Shown: in pieces, positions 1-5,403 of the stretch
Position numbering within the stretch: the stretch's first letter is position 1
How the letters are laid out: each line of letters opens with the position of its first letter
The notes under the pieces: generated by a model
Database searches by the model: none
What the model was told of the DNA's origin: nothing
Seen by the model: the letters and a program-made list of their open reading frames with translations, nothing else
Program-made: the position numbers and the translations under genes
Source of the DNA: Bacilli bacterium
GTDB lineage: Bacteria; Bacillota_I; Bacilli_A; RF39; UBA660
Assembly (NCBI GenBank): GCA_022791215.1
Contig: JAAVYQ010000083.1
Coordinates: forward strand, 1-5,403
DNA length: 5,403 bases
Direction of reading: 5' to 3'

Positions 1-1
1 A

Positions 2-121
2 AAATCGAACATAGAACTAAAAGCATTTAAACTAAAAAATTGGAAAGAAAACGCAAACTACCATGAAAGACTAAAAAAATCATACTACATCGTACAAAAC
101 GATTGGAGGGTTGCAAATTGA
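2..121 (+). CDS. C-terminal end of an unidentified protein (partial, 5' end outside window)
   Basis: Reading from base 2, the frame is open for 39 codons and stops at TGA 119-121. The visible tail is lysine-, asparagine- and tyrosine-rich and ends with YYIVQNDWRVAN. Three things make it a real gene end: codon choice matches the genes that follow (AAC, CTA, GTA), the stop overlaps the next start by four bases (TTGA, 118-121), and the Shine-Dalgarno of the next gene lies inside its last codons. It is probably an earlier member of the polysaccharide operon. The tail has no membrane segment and no motif I recognise, so no function is offered. Confidence 0.72.
   Translation, partial: KSNIELKAFKLKNWKENANYHERLKKSYYIVQNDWRVAN
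105..110 (+). promoter_or_regulatory. Ribosome binding site GGAGGG deciding a TTG start
   Basis: GGAGGG lies 7 bases before TTG 118. A longer reading frame could begin at TTG 103, but that codon precedes the Shine-Dalgarno and has none of its own. The TTG at 118 also overlaps the stop of the preceding gene. Both facts select 118 as the start. Confidence 0.8.
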
Positions 122-1185
122 ACACATTAGCAGAAAACGTACTATACATATATCTAATAGTATTCGCATCTATGTTAATATTTGATATAACATGTATATT
201 CTATAGAAAAGCAAACGCTAAAAAAATGAAAAAAATAGAAAACAAAATAGAAAAAATAATAGACAAAGAAAAAGAAGAACCGACAACAAGACACGTAAAA
301 AGACTAAAAAGAAAACTAAAAAAGACAAGTTACCTTATATCATATACAAATGTCATAGAAAGAATGCCGAAAGAAGAAAGAGAAAACTATCTAACGCAGT
401 TAAAAAGTGTATTTTTAGAACTAACACCATACTACGAAAAAAAAGAAGTAATATTGCAAACATACTTTGTAAATTTTCTAAGAGAAAACTCTTACATATA
501 CAGTGATAACAATAACATAATAACAAAATACCTAAAAGACAGCACACTATCACCATCGATATATCTAAGAGAAAATGCACTAAATGCATTATATAATATA
601 AGTAATATTACTTACCTAAAAGAAGTATTCTACAACATGAATTACATGAACATAAACCATAACAACAAACTAATAACAGATGGCTTGATGAAATTTACTG
701 GTAACGAAAACGAACTATCAACCATGTTAATACAAGAATTTAGTAGTTACAACGAAAACTTCAAAATCGCGTGCATAAACTACTTTAACTACAAAAAAAT
801 CAAATGTGAAGAATCAATATACAAAATATTAAAAGACGAAAACGAACTACAAGAAGTAAGAATCGCATGTATAAGATACTTTGGAAGCATACAATACAAA
901 AAAGCAGTACCAATATTACATGACTTACTAAACGATAAAATAGAAGAATATGGAGTTGTATCAGCAAGCGCGCTAAGAAACTACAAAAGTGTAGAAACGA
1001 CAGAAGCATTAATACAAGCATTAAAAAGTCATAATTGGTACATAAGAAACAATGCAGCTGAAAGTTTAATAAAAATCACCAAAAAAGAATACATACAAAA
1101 AATAGTAGACAAAATAGATGACAAATACGCAAAAGAAGCATTGAACTATCAATTATATCTTAACGGAAAAGAGGTAACAAGATGA
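118..1185 (+). CDS. Membrane-anchored HEAT-repeat protein, probable partner of the adjacent glycosyltransferase
   Basis: This encodes a 355-residue protein from the TTG at 118. Residues 7-29 are a hydrophobic segment (LYIYLIVFASMLIFDITCIF). A very basic, charged stretch at about 33-70 follows, probably helical or coiled coil and, by the positive-inside rule, cytoplasmic. From about residue 75 the protein is all-helical. Paired helices of HEAT or Armadillo type are clearest at about 148-175, 214-240, 245-275, 279-305 and 307-335; examples are VRIACIRYFGSIQYKKAVPIL and WYIRNNAAESLIKI. Such repeats form a curved scaffold for protein-protein contact, and no catalytic motif is visible. The gene overlaps the glycosyltransferase by 4 bases (ATGA), so a tethered scaffold that assembles or regulates the synthase is the natural inference. 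The fold is fairly sure; the role is not. Confidence 0.8.
   Translation: MNTLAENVLYIYLIVFASMLIFDITCIFYRKANAKKMKKIENKIEKIIDKEKEEPTTRHVKRLKRKLKKTSYLISYTNVIERMPKEERENYLTQLKSVFLELTPYYEKKEVILQTYFVNFLRENSYIYSDNNNIITKYLKDSTLSPSIYLRENALNALYNISNITYLKEVFYNMNYMNINHNNKLITDGLMKFTGNENELSTMLIQEFSSYNENFKIACINYFNYKKIKCEESIYKILKDENELQEVRIACIRYFGSIQYKKAVPILHDLLNDKIEEYGVVSASALRNYKSVETTEALIQALKSHNWYIRNNAAESLIKITKKEYIQKIVDKIDDKYAKEALNYQLYLNGKEVTR
1171..1175 (+). promoter_or_regulatory. Ribosome binding site GAGGT for the glycosyltransferase gene
   Basis: GAGGT ends 6 bases before ATG 1182 and lies inside the last codons of the HEAT-repeat gene. This fits translational coupling across the ATGA overlap. Confidence 0.75.
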
Positions 1186-2585
1186 ACATAGAAATCATAA
1201 AACTAATACTAAAATACGCCAGTTATTTCTTCGTACTATACATGATAATATACTCTACATTCCTATTTATATCAGCCCTAATAGGATCGTTAAAAATATA
1301 TAAAAATAGATACAAAGACATAATGAGAAATAAAATACACCATGACTATTACGTACCAGTATCCATAATAATACCTGCATACAACGAAGAAAAAGTAATA
1401 GTATCAAGCATAAAATCATTATTTTCATTAAACTATAAACTATTTGAAATAATAGTTATAAACGATGGAAGCACTGACAACACTTTAAAAGTAATCAAAG
1501 AGGCATTTGGAATAGTTAAAGTAGATAGACCATATAAAAAACAACTAAAAACGAAAAAAGTAAAAGCAATATACGAAACAAAACACGAGAACATAAAAAT
1601 AACAGTAATAGACAAAGAAAATGGTGGAAAAGCAGATTCACTAAACGTTGGAATAAACATGTCTAAATTCCCATACTTTCTATCTATGGATGCAGACTCA
1701 GCATTACAAAGTGACTCATTAGAACAAATGGTAAAACCAATACTAGAAGAAGAAAACGTAATCGCATGTGGAGGATTTGTAAGACTAAGCAATGCTGTAG
1801 TACTAGAAAATGGAAAAGTAAAAAGTTATGCTTTACCAAACAATCTATTAGTATGTATGCAAATATTAGAATATGATCGTTCATTTCTAGCATCAAGAAT
1901 ACTACTAGATGAATACAATGGAAATCTAATAATATCAGGAGCCTTTGGATTATTTCAAAAAGAAATAGTATTAGCATGTAATGGATATGAAGTAGGAACA
2001 GTTGGAGAAGACTTTGAACTTGTAACAAAACTACACACATTTTGCCATAAAAACAAAATAAAATACAGCATAAAATATGTACCAGAAGCGATATGTTGGA
2101 CACAAGCACCAAACAAGTTAAGTGATCTAATAAAACAAAGAAAAAGATGGTATACTGGACTAGTACAATGCATGATAAAATATAAAGAAATGTTTTGTAA
2201 CTATCACTATGGATTCATAAGTTTCATATCATACTTTTACTATCTACTATTTGAATTATTAGCCCCTTTCATAGAAGTAATTGGAACACTAACAACAATA
2301 TTAGCCCTATCATTTGGACTATTAAACGTATCATTCATGATAATATTCTTCTTACTATACACACTATTTGGCTGTGTAATGACACTAACAACATTCTTCG
2401 CGAGAGTTCACCTAGCCAATAACAAACTAAGTTTCATCGACATATGTAAAGCATTTCTAGTATGTGCATTTGAAATAGTAGTATTAAGATTTATCCTAAT
2501 GATATCGAGACTACATTCAGCAATAACATATAAGAAAAACAAACGTAGATGGGACAAATTAAACAGAACGGAACTTAAAGTATGA
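1182..2585 (+). CDS. Processive membrane glycosyltransferase, family GT2 (BcsA/PgaC/hyaluronan synthase type)
   Basis: This encodes a 467-residue inner-membrane polysaccharide synthase. It would use a nucleotide-activated sugar on the cytoplasmic side to extend a beta-linked chain and pass it through the membrane. A transmembrane helix lies at about 11-35. The GT-A catalytic domain follows, with PVSIIIPAYNEE (59-70), NDGS with D95, GGKADSLN (148-155), DAD (170-172, metal and UDP binding), VGED (274-277, probable catalytic base D277) and QRKRW (319-323), the Q-x-x-R-W signature of processive enzymes. C-terminal membrane helices fall at about 345-372, 374-397 and 423-443. Length and order match PgaC-like synthases and the putative exopolysaccharide enzyme YdaM of Bacillus. 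No PilZ domain is present, so there is no built-in cyclic-di-GMP sensor of the BcsA kind. Poly-N-acetylglucosamine is one possible product, but the sugar cannot be read from sequence. It overlaps both neighbours by 4 bases. Confidence 0.93.
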   Translation: MNIEIIKLILKYASYFFVLYMIIYSTFLFISALIGSLKIYKNRYKDIMRNKIHHDYYVPVSIIIPAYNEEKVIVSSIKSLFSLNYKLFEIIVINDGSTDNTLKVIKEAFGIVKVDRPYKKQLKTKKVKAIYETKHENIKITVIDKENGGKADSLNVGINMSKFPYFLSMDADSALQSDSLEQMVKPILEEENVIACGGFVRLSNAVVLENGKVKSYALPNNLLVCMQILEYDRSFLASRILLDEYNGNLIISGAFGLFQKEIVLACNGYEVGTVGEDFELVTKLHTFCHKNKIKYSIKYVPEAICWTQAPNKLSDLIKQRKRWYTGLVQCMIKYKEMFCNYHYGFISFISYFYYLLFELLAPFIEVIGTLTTILALSFGLLNVSFMIIFFLLYTLFGCVMTLTTFFARVHLANNKLSFIDICKAFLVCAFEIVVLRFILMISRLHSAITYKKNKRRWDKLNRTELKV

Positions 2586-3403
2586 AAAAAATTATCACGT
2601 TAATAATACTAACCATAACAATTATAAGTACAATAATAATATACAACACAAATACTCAAGAAGAAAAAGAAGAAGAAAAAACATATGATAGAATATTATA
2701 CTCATGGCATATGAGTACAATAACTAACGACAAAGAAAAATTTGAAAACATAATAAAAGACTATGACATAAACATAATATATCAAGACTTCACGAAAGAA
2801 TTTCTAGAAAAAAAAAATGACACATTCATAAAAGAAATGAAAAACAAAAACATAAAAGTATACCATTTAGGAGGAGATCCATCTTGGGGGAAAAAAGAAG
2901 GATTCGAGAAAATAAAACTAGAAATAGACAGGGTAATAGAATTCAACAAAATGGCAACAAATAAAATAGTAGGAATAGTCTTAGACATAGAACCATACAT
3001 AAGTGAAAAAGAAGAAATACTACAAAAAGAAGACTTTCAAATATATGTAGAAGAAATAAAAAAAGCATACACATACACAAAAGAAAACAAATTAGAAATG
3101 ATACTTGCGATTCCGTATTGGTTTGAGACAATTGATAAAAAATTATTAGAAGAAGTAGTAAAAAATACAGATGAAATATCAGTAATGAACTATAAAATAA
3201 CAAAAACAAGTAAAAACATACAAGAAGAAATAGAACTAGCAAAAAAATACCAAAAGAAAATAAATACAATATACGAAGTAAATTACGAAGACGAAGGCTA
3301 CTTCAAAAGTAAAACATCCATTATAAGAGACTACAAAAAAATAAAAGAGAATAATAAATGTGAAAACCTAGGAATAGCATATCATCACTATGATTCAATG
3401 TAA
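2582..3403 (+). CDS. Secreted or membrane-anchored TIM-barrel glycoside-hydrolase-like protein
   Basis: This encodes 273 residues. Residues 1-21 form a signal peptide or signal anchor (MKKIITLIILTITIISTIII). There is no lipobox cysteine, so it is not a lipoprotein and may stay anchored. A short acidic linker (TQEEKEEEK) leads to a domain whose segments look like successive barrel strands: NIIYQDF (64-70), VYHLGGDPSWG (93-103), GIVLDIEPY (131-139), LAIPYWF (175-181), ISVMNYK (199-205), IYEVNYEDEG (230-239) and GIAYHHYDSM (264-273). The D135-x-E137 pair after a hydrophobic strand, with a later MNY motif, recalls the catalytic strand of GH18-like enzymes, but the full DxxDxDxE signature is absent and no family is named with confidence. 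Placed after the synthase with an ATGA overlap, it may trim, release or bind the exported polymer. Its own Shine-Dalgarno is weak (GGA at 2570-2572), so expression probably depends on coupling. Confidence 0.72.
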   Translation: MKKIITLIILTITIISTIIIYNTNTQEEKEEEKTYDRILYSWHMSTITNDKEKFENIIKDYDINIIYQDFTKEFLEKKNDTFIKEMKNKNIKVYHLGGDPSWGKKEGFEKIKLEIDRVIEFNKMATNKIVGIVLDIEPYISEKEEILQKEDFQIYVEEIKKAYTYTKENKLEMILAIPYWFETIDKKLLEEVVKNTDEISVMNYKITKTSKNIQEEIELAKKYQKKINTIYEVNYEDEGYFKSKTSIIRDYKKIKENNKCENLGIAYHHYDSM

Positions 3404-3434
3404 AATATTGAACAAAAGTATTTTACATTTTTTT
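3398..3434 (+). terminator. Rho-independent terminator ending the polysaccharide operon
   Basis: ATGTAAAATA (3398-3407) is perfectly complementary to TATTTTACAT (3419-3428), giving a 10-bp stem and 11-base loop, followed by T 3428-3434. The stem starts in the last sense codon and contains the TAA stop of the hydrolase-like gene. Only two pairs are G-C, so the stem is weak, but the long T-run makes a terminator the best reading. Confidence 0.78.
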
Positions 3435-3464
3435 ATGTAGTAAAAGAAATAAATTTGTCGAAAA

Positions 3465-3492
3465 TTGTTGGCAAAAGTTTATAAAATATAAT
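3465..3492 (+). promoter_or_regulatory. Upstream promoter candidate for the surface-protein gene
   Basis: TTGTTG (3465-3470) is separated by 16 bases from a perfect TATAAT (3487-3492). The -10 box is strong and the -35 box moderate. Transcription would start near 3499, giving a leader of about 47 bases. It overlaps the second candidate, whose -35 begins at 3492. Confidence 0.5.
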
Positions 3493-3520
3493 TGACAATA
3501 ACAAGTCTAACGGTTAAAAT
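3492..3520 (+). promoter_or_regulatory. Downstream promoter candidate for the surface-protein gene (TTGACA, 17, TAAAAT)
   Basis: A consensus -35 TTGACA (3492-3497) and a -10 TAAAAT (3515-3520) are separated by the ideal 17 bases. The predicted transcription start near 3527 leaves about 19 bases before the ATG, enough for the Shine-Dalgarno. Two sigma-A-type promoters may be used in tandem, or only one may be active. Confidence 0.6.
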
Positions 3521-3533
3521 GGAACTATATAAT

Positions 3534-3540
3534 AAAGGAG
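3534..3540 (+). promoter_or_regulatory. Ribosome binding site AAAGGAG deciding the start at 3546
   Basis: AAAGGAG lies 5 bases before ATG 3546. The frame is open further upstream to a TTG at 3492, but that TTG is part of the -35 box and has no Shine-Dalgarno. The ATG also begins a textbook signal peptide, so 3546 is the start. Confidence 0.85.
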
Positions 3541-3545
3541 AAGTA

Positions 3546-4973
3546 ATGAAAAAGAGATTAATAATAATATTTATACTGACCTCACTAATAATATCATTAG
3601 GTTTCAGTTATGCGTACTTTAAAGCAAGAATAGTAGGAGAAGGAACACCAATATCTGCAAAAGCGAAAGAATTAAAACTAATATACACAGATAACATGAG
3701 TTTAAGCGGAACAAATATAGAACCAGGATGGAGTGATTCTAAAACCTTTAGTGTAAAAAATGAAAGTTCAGAAGTATATAACTACAACATAGTATTCAAA
3801 GAATTAGTAAACACATTTGTAACGGAAGGATTTCTACAATACAAAATAACATCAACAAACGGTTATAATATGACTGAATACAAAGACATACCAAAAAGTC
3901 AAACAAAATCAACTCAGATACTAGCAGAAAATATAGAAATACCAGTAGGAGTAACACAAGAATACAAAATAGAATTCATCTATAGAAACACAGAAGAAGA
4001 CCAATCAGAAGATATGGGGCAAACATTAAGAGGAACTTTAGCAATAGAACTATATACTGCTCCAACATTAGCAAACACAATAAAAGCAGCATATCCACCA
4101 CAACCAGGAAGAACAGATTTTGCAAATATAGACAACAGTACCCCAGGACTATATACAGGGATAGATGATCAAGGAACAACGTACTACTTCAGTGGAGATG
4201 GATCAACAATGAACAACTGGGTAAGTTTTGCAGGAAAGAAATGGAGAATTATAAGAATCAATGGAAATGGAAGTGTGAGATTACTTTATGCTGGAGATGG
4301 AAACGATGCAACAAGTATAGGAAGTAGTTCGTATAGTACAAATGTTAATATGAAGAATCATCCAGCATATGTAGGATGGAAATATACTGAAGGAGACAGC
4401 TTGGAAATAAATCGAGAAAATGGAATAAAAAGTGGAGCTTACGCAAAAGTAGAAGAATGGTATAACGAACTTTCAAGTACAAATAAGAGTTATATAGATA
4501 CAAAAGTAATATATTGTAACGATAGAAATATAGGCAATGGGTATTCGTATGATACAAATGTAGAATTTAACTATGCAACATATGATAGATTAACTGCAAA
4601 TAAAACTCCATCATTCAATTGCAGCAATTCAAGTGATAGATTCTATAATTTTGGGTTAATGACAGCAGATGAAATAGTATATGCTGGTGGAAAATTTGCG
4701 ACAAATAGTCCAAAAGCGTATTATTATTTAGCTCAAGATGGAATAAGTAGTATTATTGGAAATCATTGGTGGTGGACAATGAGTCCATATGGTCTTCTAA
4801 ACAATGGTTATGCATATGTGTATGGTGTAGATGGCTCTAATAAACCTGGGTTTTATAGTGGTCATGCTGTCCATAGTGAAGGAATTATAAGACCAGTAAT
4901 CTCACTAAAATCAAATGTATTAGTAACTGAAGGAGATGGAAGTGGAGCATCACCATACGAAATAAGTATTTAA
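3546..4973 (+). CDS. Secreted surface protein: TasA/camelysin-like N-terminal part fused to a DUF6273-like C-terminal domain
   Basis: This encodes 475 residues. Residues 1-24 are a signal peptide ending in LGFSYAYFKA, the form seen in SipW-processed TasA/CalY proteins. Residues about 25-170 look like the TasA-type beta-sandwich: a pGW-SDSKTFSVKN motif (60-72), YNYNIVFKEL (78-87) and a closing LRGTLAIELY (161-170). A proline-rich linker (about 171-200) follows. The C-terminal domain (about 200-475) has GLYTGIDDQGTTYYFSGD, NNWVSFAGKKWRIIRING (223-240), TADEIVYAGG (373-382), HWWWTMSP (407-414) and IIRPVISLKSN (447-457), then GDGSGASPYEISI. I recall this motif order from a widespread secreted family of uncultured gut Bacilli; it resembles DUF6273 and possibly a lectin or formylglycine-enzyme-like fold. 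C324 and C359 could form a disulfide. There is no LPXTG anchor. Ligand binding or matrix fibre formation is inference. Codon choice shifts near 4260. Confidence 0.78.
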   Translation: MKKRLIIIFILTSLIISLGFSYAYFKARIVGEGTPISAKAKELKLIYTDNMSLSGTNIEPGWSDSKTFSVKNESSEVYNYNIVFKELVNTFVTEGFLQYKITSTNGYNMTEYKDIPKSQTKSTQILAENIEIPVGVTQEYKIEFIYRNTEEDQSEDMGQTLRGTLAIELYTAPTLANTIKAAYPPQPGRTDFANIDNSTPGLYTGIDDQGTTYYFSGDGSTMNNWVSFAGKKWRIIRINGNGSVRLLYAGDGNDATSIGSSSYSTNVNMKNHPAYVGWKYTEGDSLEINRENGIKSGAYAKVEEWYNELSSTNKSYIDTKVIYCNDRNIGNGYSYDTNVEFNYATYDRLTANKTPSFNCSNSSDRFYNFGLMTADEIVYAGGKFATNSPKAYYYLAQDGISSIIGNHWWWTMSPYGLLNNGYAYVYGVDGSNKPGFYSGHAVHSEGIIRPVISLKSNVLVTEGDGSGASPYEISI

Positions 4974-5001
4974 AACATTCAAAAATTAAAACTTTAAAGG
5001 C

Positions 5002-5029
5002 TTGATAAAAATCTTATACATAGTATAAT
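5002..5029 (+). promoter_or_regulatory. Promoter for the last gene (TTGATA, 16, TATAAT)
   Basis: TTGATA (5002-5007) and a perfect TATAAT (5024-5029) are separated by 16 bases, as expected for a sigma-A-type promoter. Transcription would begin near 5036, immediately before the Shine-Dalgarno. No terminator was found between 4973 and this promoter, so read-through from the surface-protein gene is also possible. Confidence 0.68.
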
Positions 5030-5038
5030 TAAAAGCAT

Positions 5039-5044
5039 GGAGGT
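5039..5044 (+). promoter_or_regulatory. Ribosome binding site GGAGGT
   Basis: GGAGGT ends 7 bases before ATG 5052. It is the strongest Shine-Dalgarno in the window and fixes the start of the last gene. Confidence 0.85.
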
Positions 5045-5051
5045 TGTAAAA

Positions 5052-5403
5052 ATGAAATGTACAAGAAAAGTAGTAGATTGTGGTATGTTATTATCAGCAA
5101 ATAACATAAGTGAAGAAGAAAAAAAGAACAATTTAAAAAATATAATATATAATCATATAGAAGGAAACTATGCTGATTTTGATCCATCTATAGAAATAGA
5201 TTTAACTATGATAGAAATAATAAAAGGTATAGAAAAAGTTCCAACGAGGGAGACAAATCACGAATATGTTAATGATATATTAAATGCAATTGTTATAGGA
5301 ATGGAAATGATACAAAATAATCATATACATATTATAAGAGAAATTAGAAAAAAGAATTATCTTGAGCCAATATTTAGTTATAATGATAATGGAGACTTAA
5401 TAT
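5052..5403 (+). CDS. Protein of unknown function (partial, 3' end outside window)
   Basis: The frame opens at ATG 5052 and stays open for 117 complete codons to the window edge. Promoter, Shine-Dalgarno and start are all well formed, so this is a real gene. The visible part begins MKCTRKVVDCGMLLSANNIS, with cysteines at residues 3 and 10. It has no signal peptide or membrane helix and is rich in charged residues, so it is probably cytoplasmic. Likely helices lie at about 20-36, 51-61, 70-88 and 90-103. I do not recognise the family. Codon choice (12 AAT against 3 AAC; all 5 tyrosines TAT) matches the 3' half of the preceding gene and not the polysaccharide operon. With its own promoter it is probably a separate transcription unit. 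Confidence 0.75.
   Translation, partial: MKCTRKVVDCGMLLSANNISEEEKKNNLKNIIYNHIEGNYADFDPSIEIDLTMIEIIKGIEKVPTRETNHEYVNDILNAIVIGMEMIQNNHIHIIREIRKKNYLEPIFSYNDNGDLI

Noticed and set aside
103..117. Earlier start TTG at 103 for the HEAT-repeat gene
   Set aside because: It precedes the GGAGGG ribosome binding site and has none of its own. TTG 118 has correct spacing and overlaps the upstream stop.
3528..3533. TATAAT next to the ribosome binding site as a -10 box
   Set aside because: Transcription would start at about the ATG itself, and no -35 box stands at a suitable distance.
3492..3545. Earlier start TTG at 3492 for the surface-protein gene
   Set aside because: The codon is part of the TTGACA promoter box. 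ATG 3546 has a proper Shine-Dalgarno and starts a signal peptide.
353..4557. Several open frames of 67-142 codons on the - strand
   Set aside because: They lie wholly opposite well-supported genes, are rich in Leu, Phe, Ser and Cys as expected from the complement of A-rich coding DNA, and show no recognisable domain.
3546..4973. Possible variable protein of a diversity-generating retroelement, since the C-terminal domain may have a lectin-like fold
   Set aside because: No reverse transcriptase, Avd, template repeat or initiation site is visible, and no near-repeat of the 3' end occurs in the window. Sequence beyond 5403 would be needed to revisit this.
4985..5000. Possible terminator after the surface-protein gene around the CTTTAAAG palindrome
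   Set aside because: The palindrome has no loop and no T-run follows, so a terminator cannot be supported.
1..5403. Mycoplasma-type code with TGA as tryptophan, suggested by the very low GC content
   Set aside because: TGA ends three genes exactly at 4-base overlaps with the next start, and conserved tryptophans such as in QRKRW and HWWW are TGG.

Overview
The window is very AT-rich. All supported genes lie on the + strand, are tightly packed, and use strong AGGAGG-type ribosome binding sites and sigma-A-like promoters. TGA serves as an ordinary stop (three genes end in it) and tryptophan is TGG, so the standard bacterial code applies, not the Mycoplasma code. This points to a low-GC Bacillota: a clostridium-like organism or one of the uncultured gut Bacilli. 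The last complete protein belongs to a secreted family that I associate with uncultured gut Bacilli. Assignment to a genus is not possible from this sequence.

Positions 1-3403 hold the 3' end of what looks like one operon. It contains the C-terminus of an unidentified gene (ends at 121), a membrane-anchored HEAT-repeat protein (118-1185), a processive family-2 glycosyltransferase with its membrane segments (1182-2585), and a secreted or membrane-anchored protein resembling a TIM-barrel glycoside hydrolase (2582-3403). Each junction is a 4-base stop/start overlap (TTGA, ATGA, ATGA), so translation is probably coupled. A hairpin plus T-run (3398-3434) ends the unit. The likely role is synthesis and export of a beta-linked extracellular polysaccharide, with the HEAT protein as partner or regulator of the synthase and the last protein as a trimming or binding factor. 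The polymer itself cannot be identified.

Positions 3435-3545 carry two overlapping promoter candidates. They drive a separate surface protein (3546-4973) that has a TasA/camelysin-like N-terminal part (signal peptide plus beta-sandwich) and a C-terminal domain of the WRIIRING...WWxxSP...RPVISLK type, resembling DUF6273. Codon choice changes sharply inside this gene near the domain boundary, suggesting the C-terminal half has a different history. A TasA-like protein beside a polysaccharide synthase suggests an extracellular matrix locus, but this is inference.

Positions 4974-5051 hold a strong promoter and Shine-Dalgarno for a final gene of unknown function (from 5052), which runs off the window. 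No RNA genes, CRISPR, insertion sequences or phage genes were seen.
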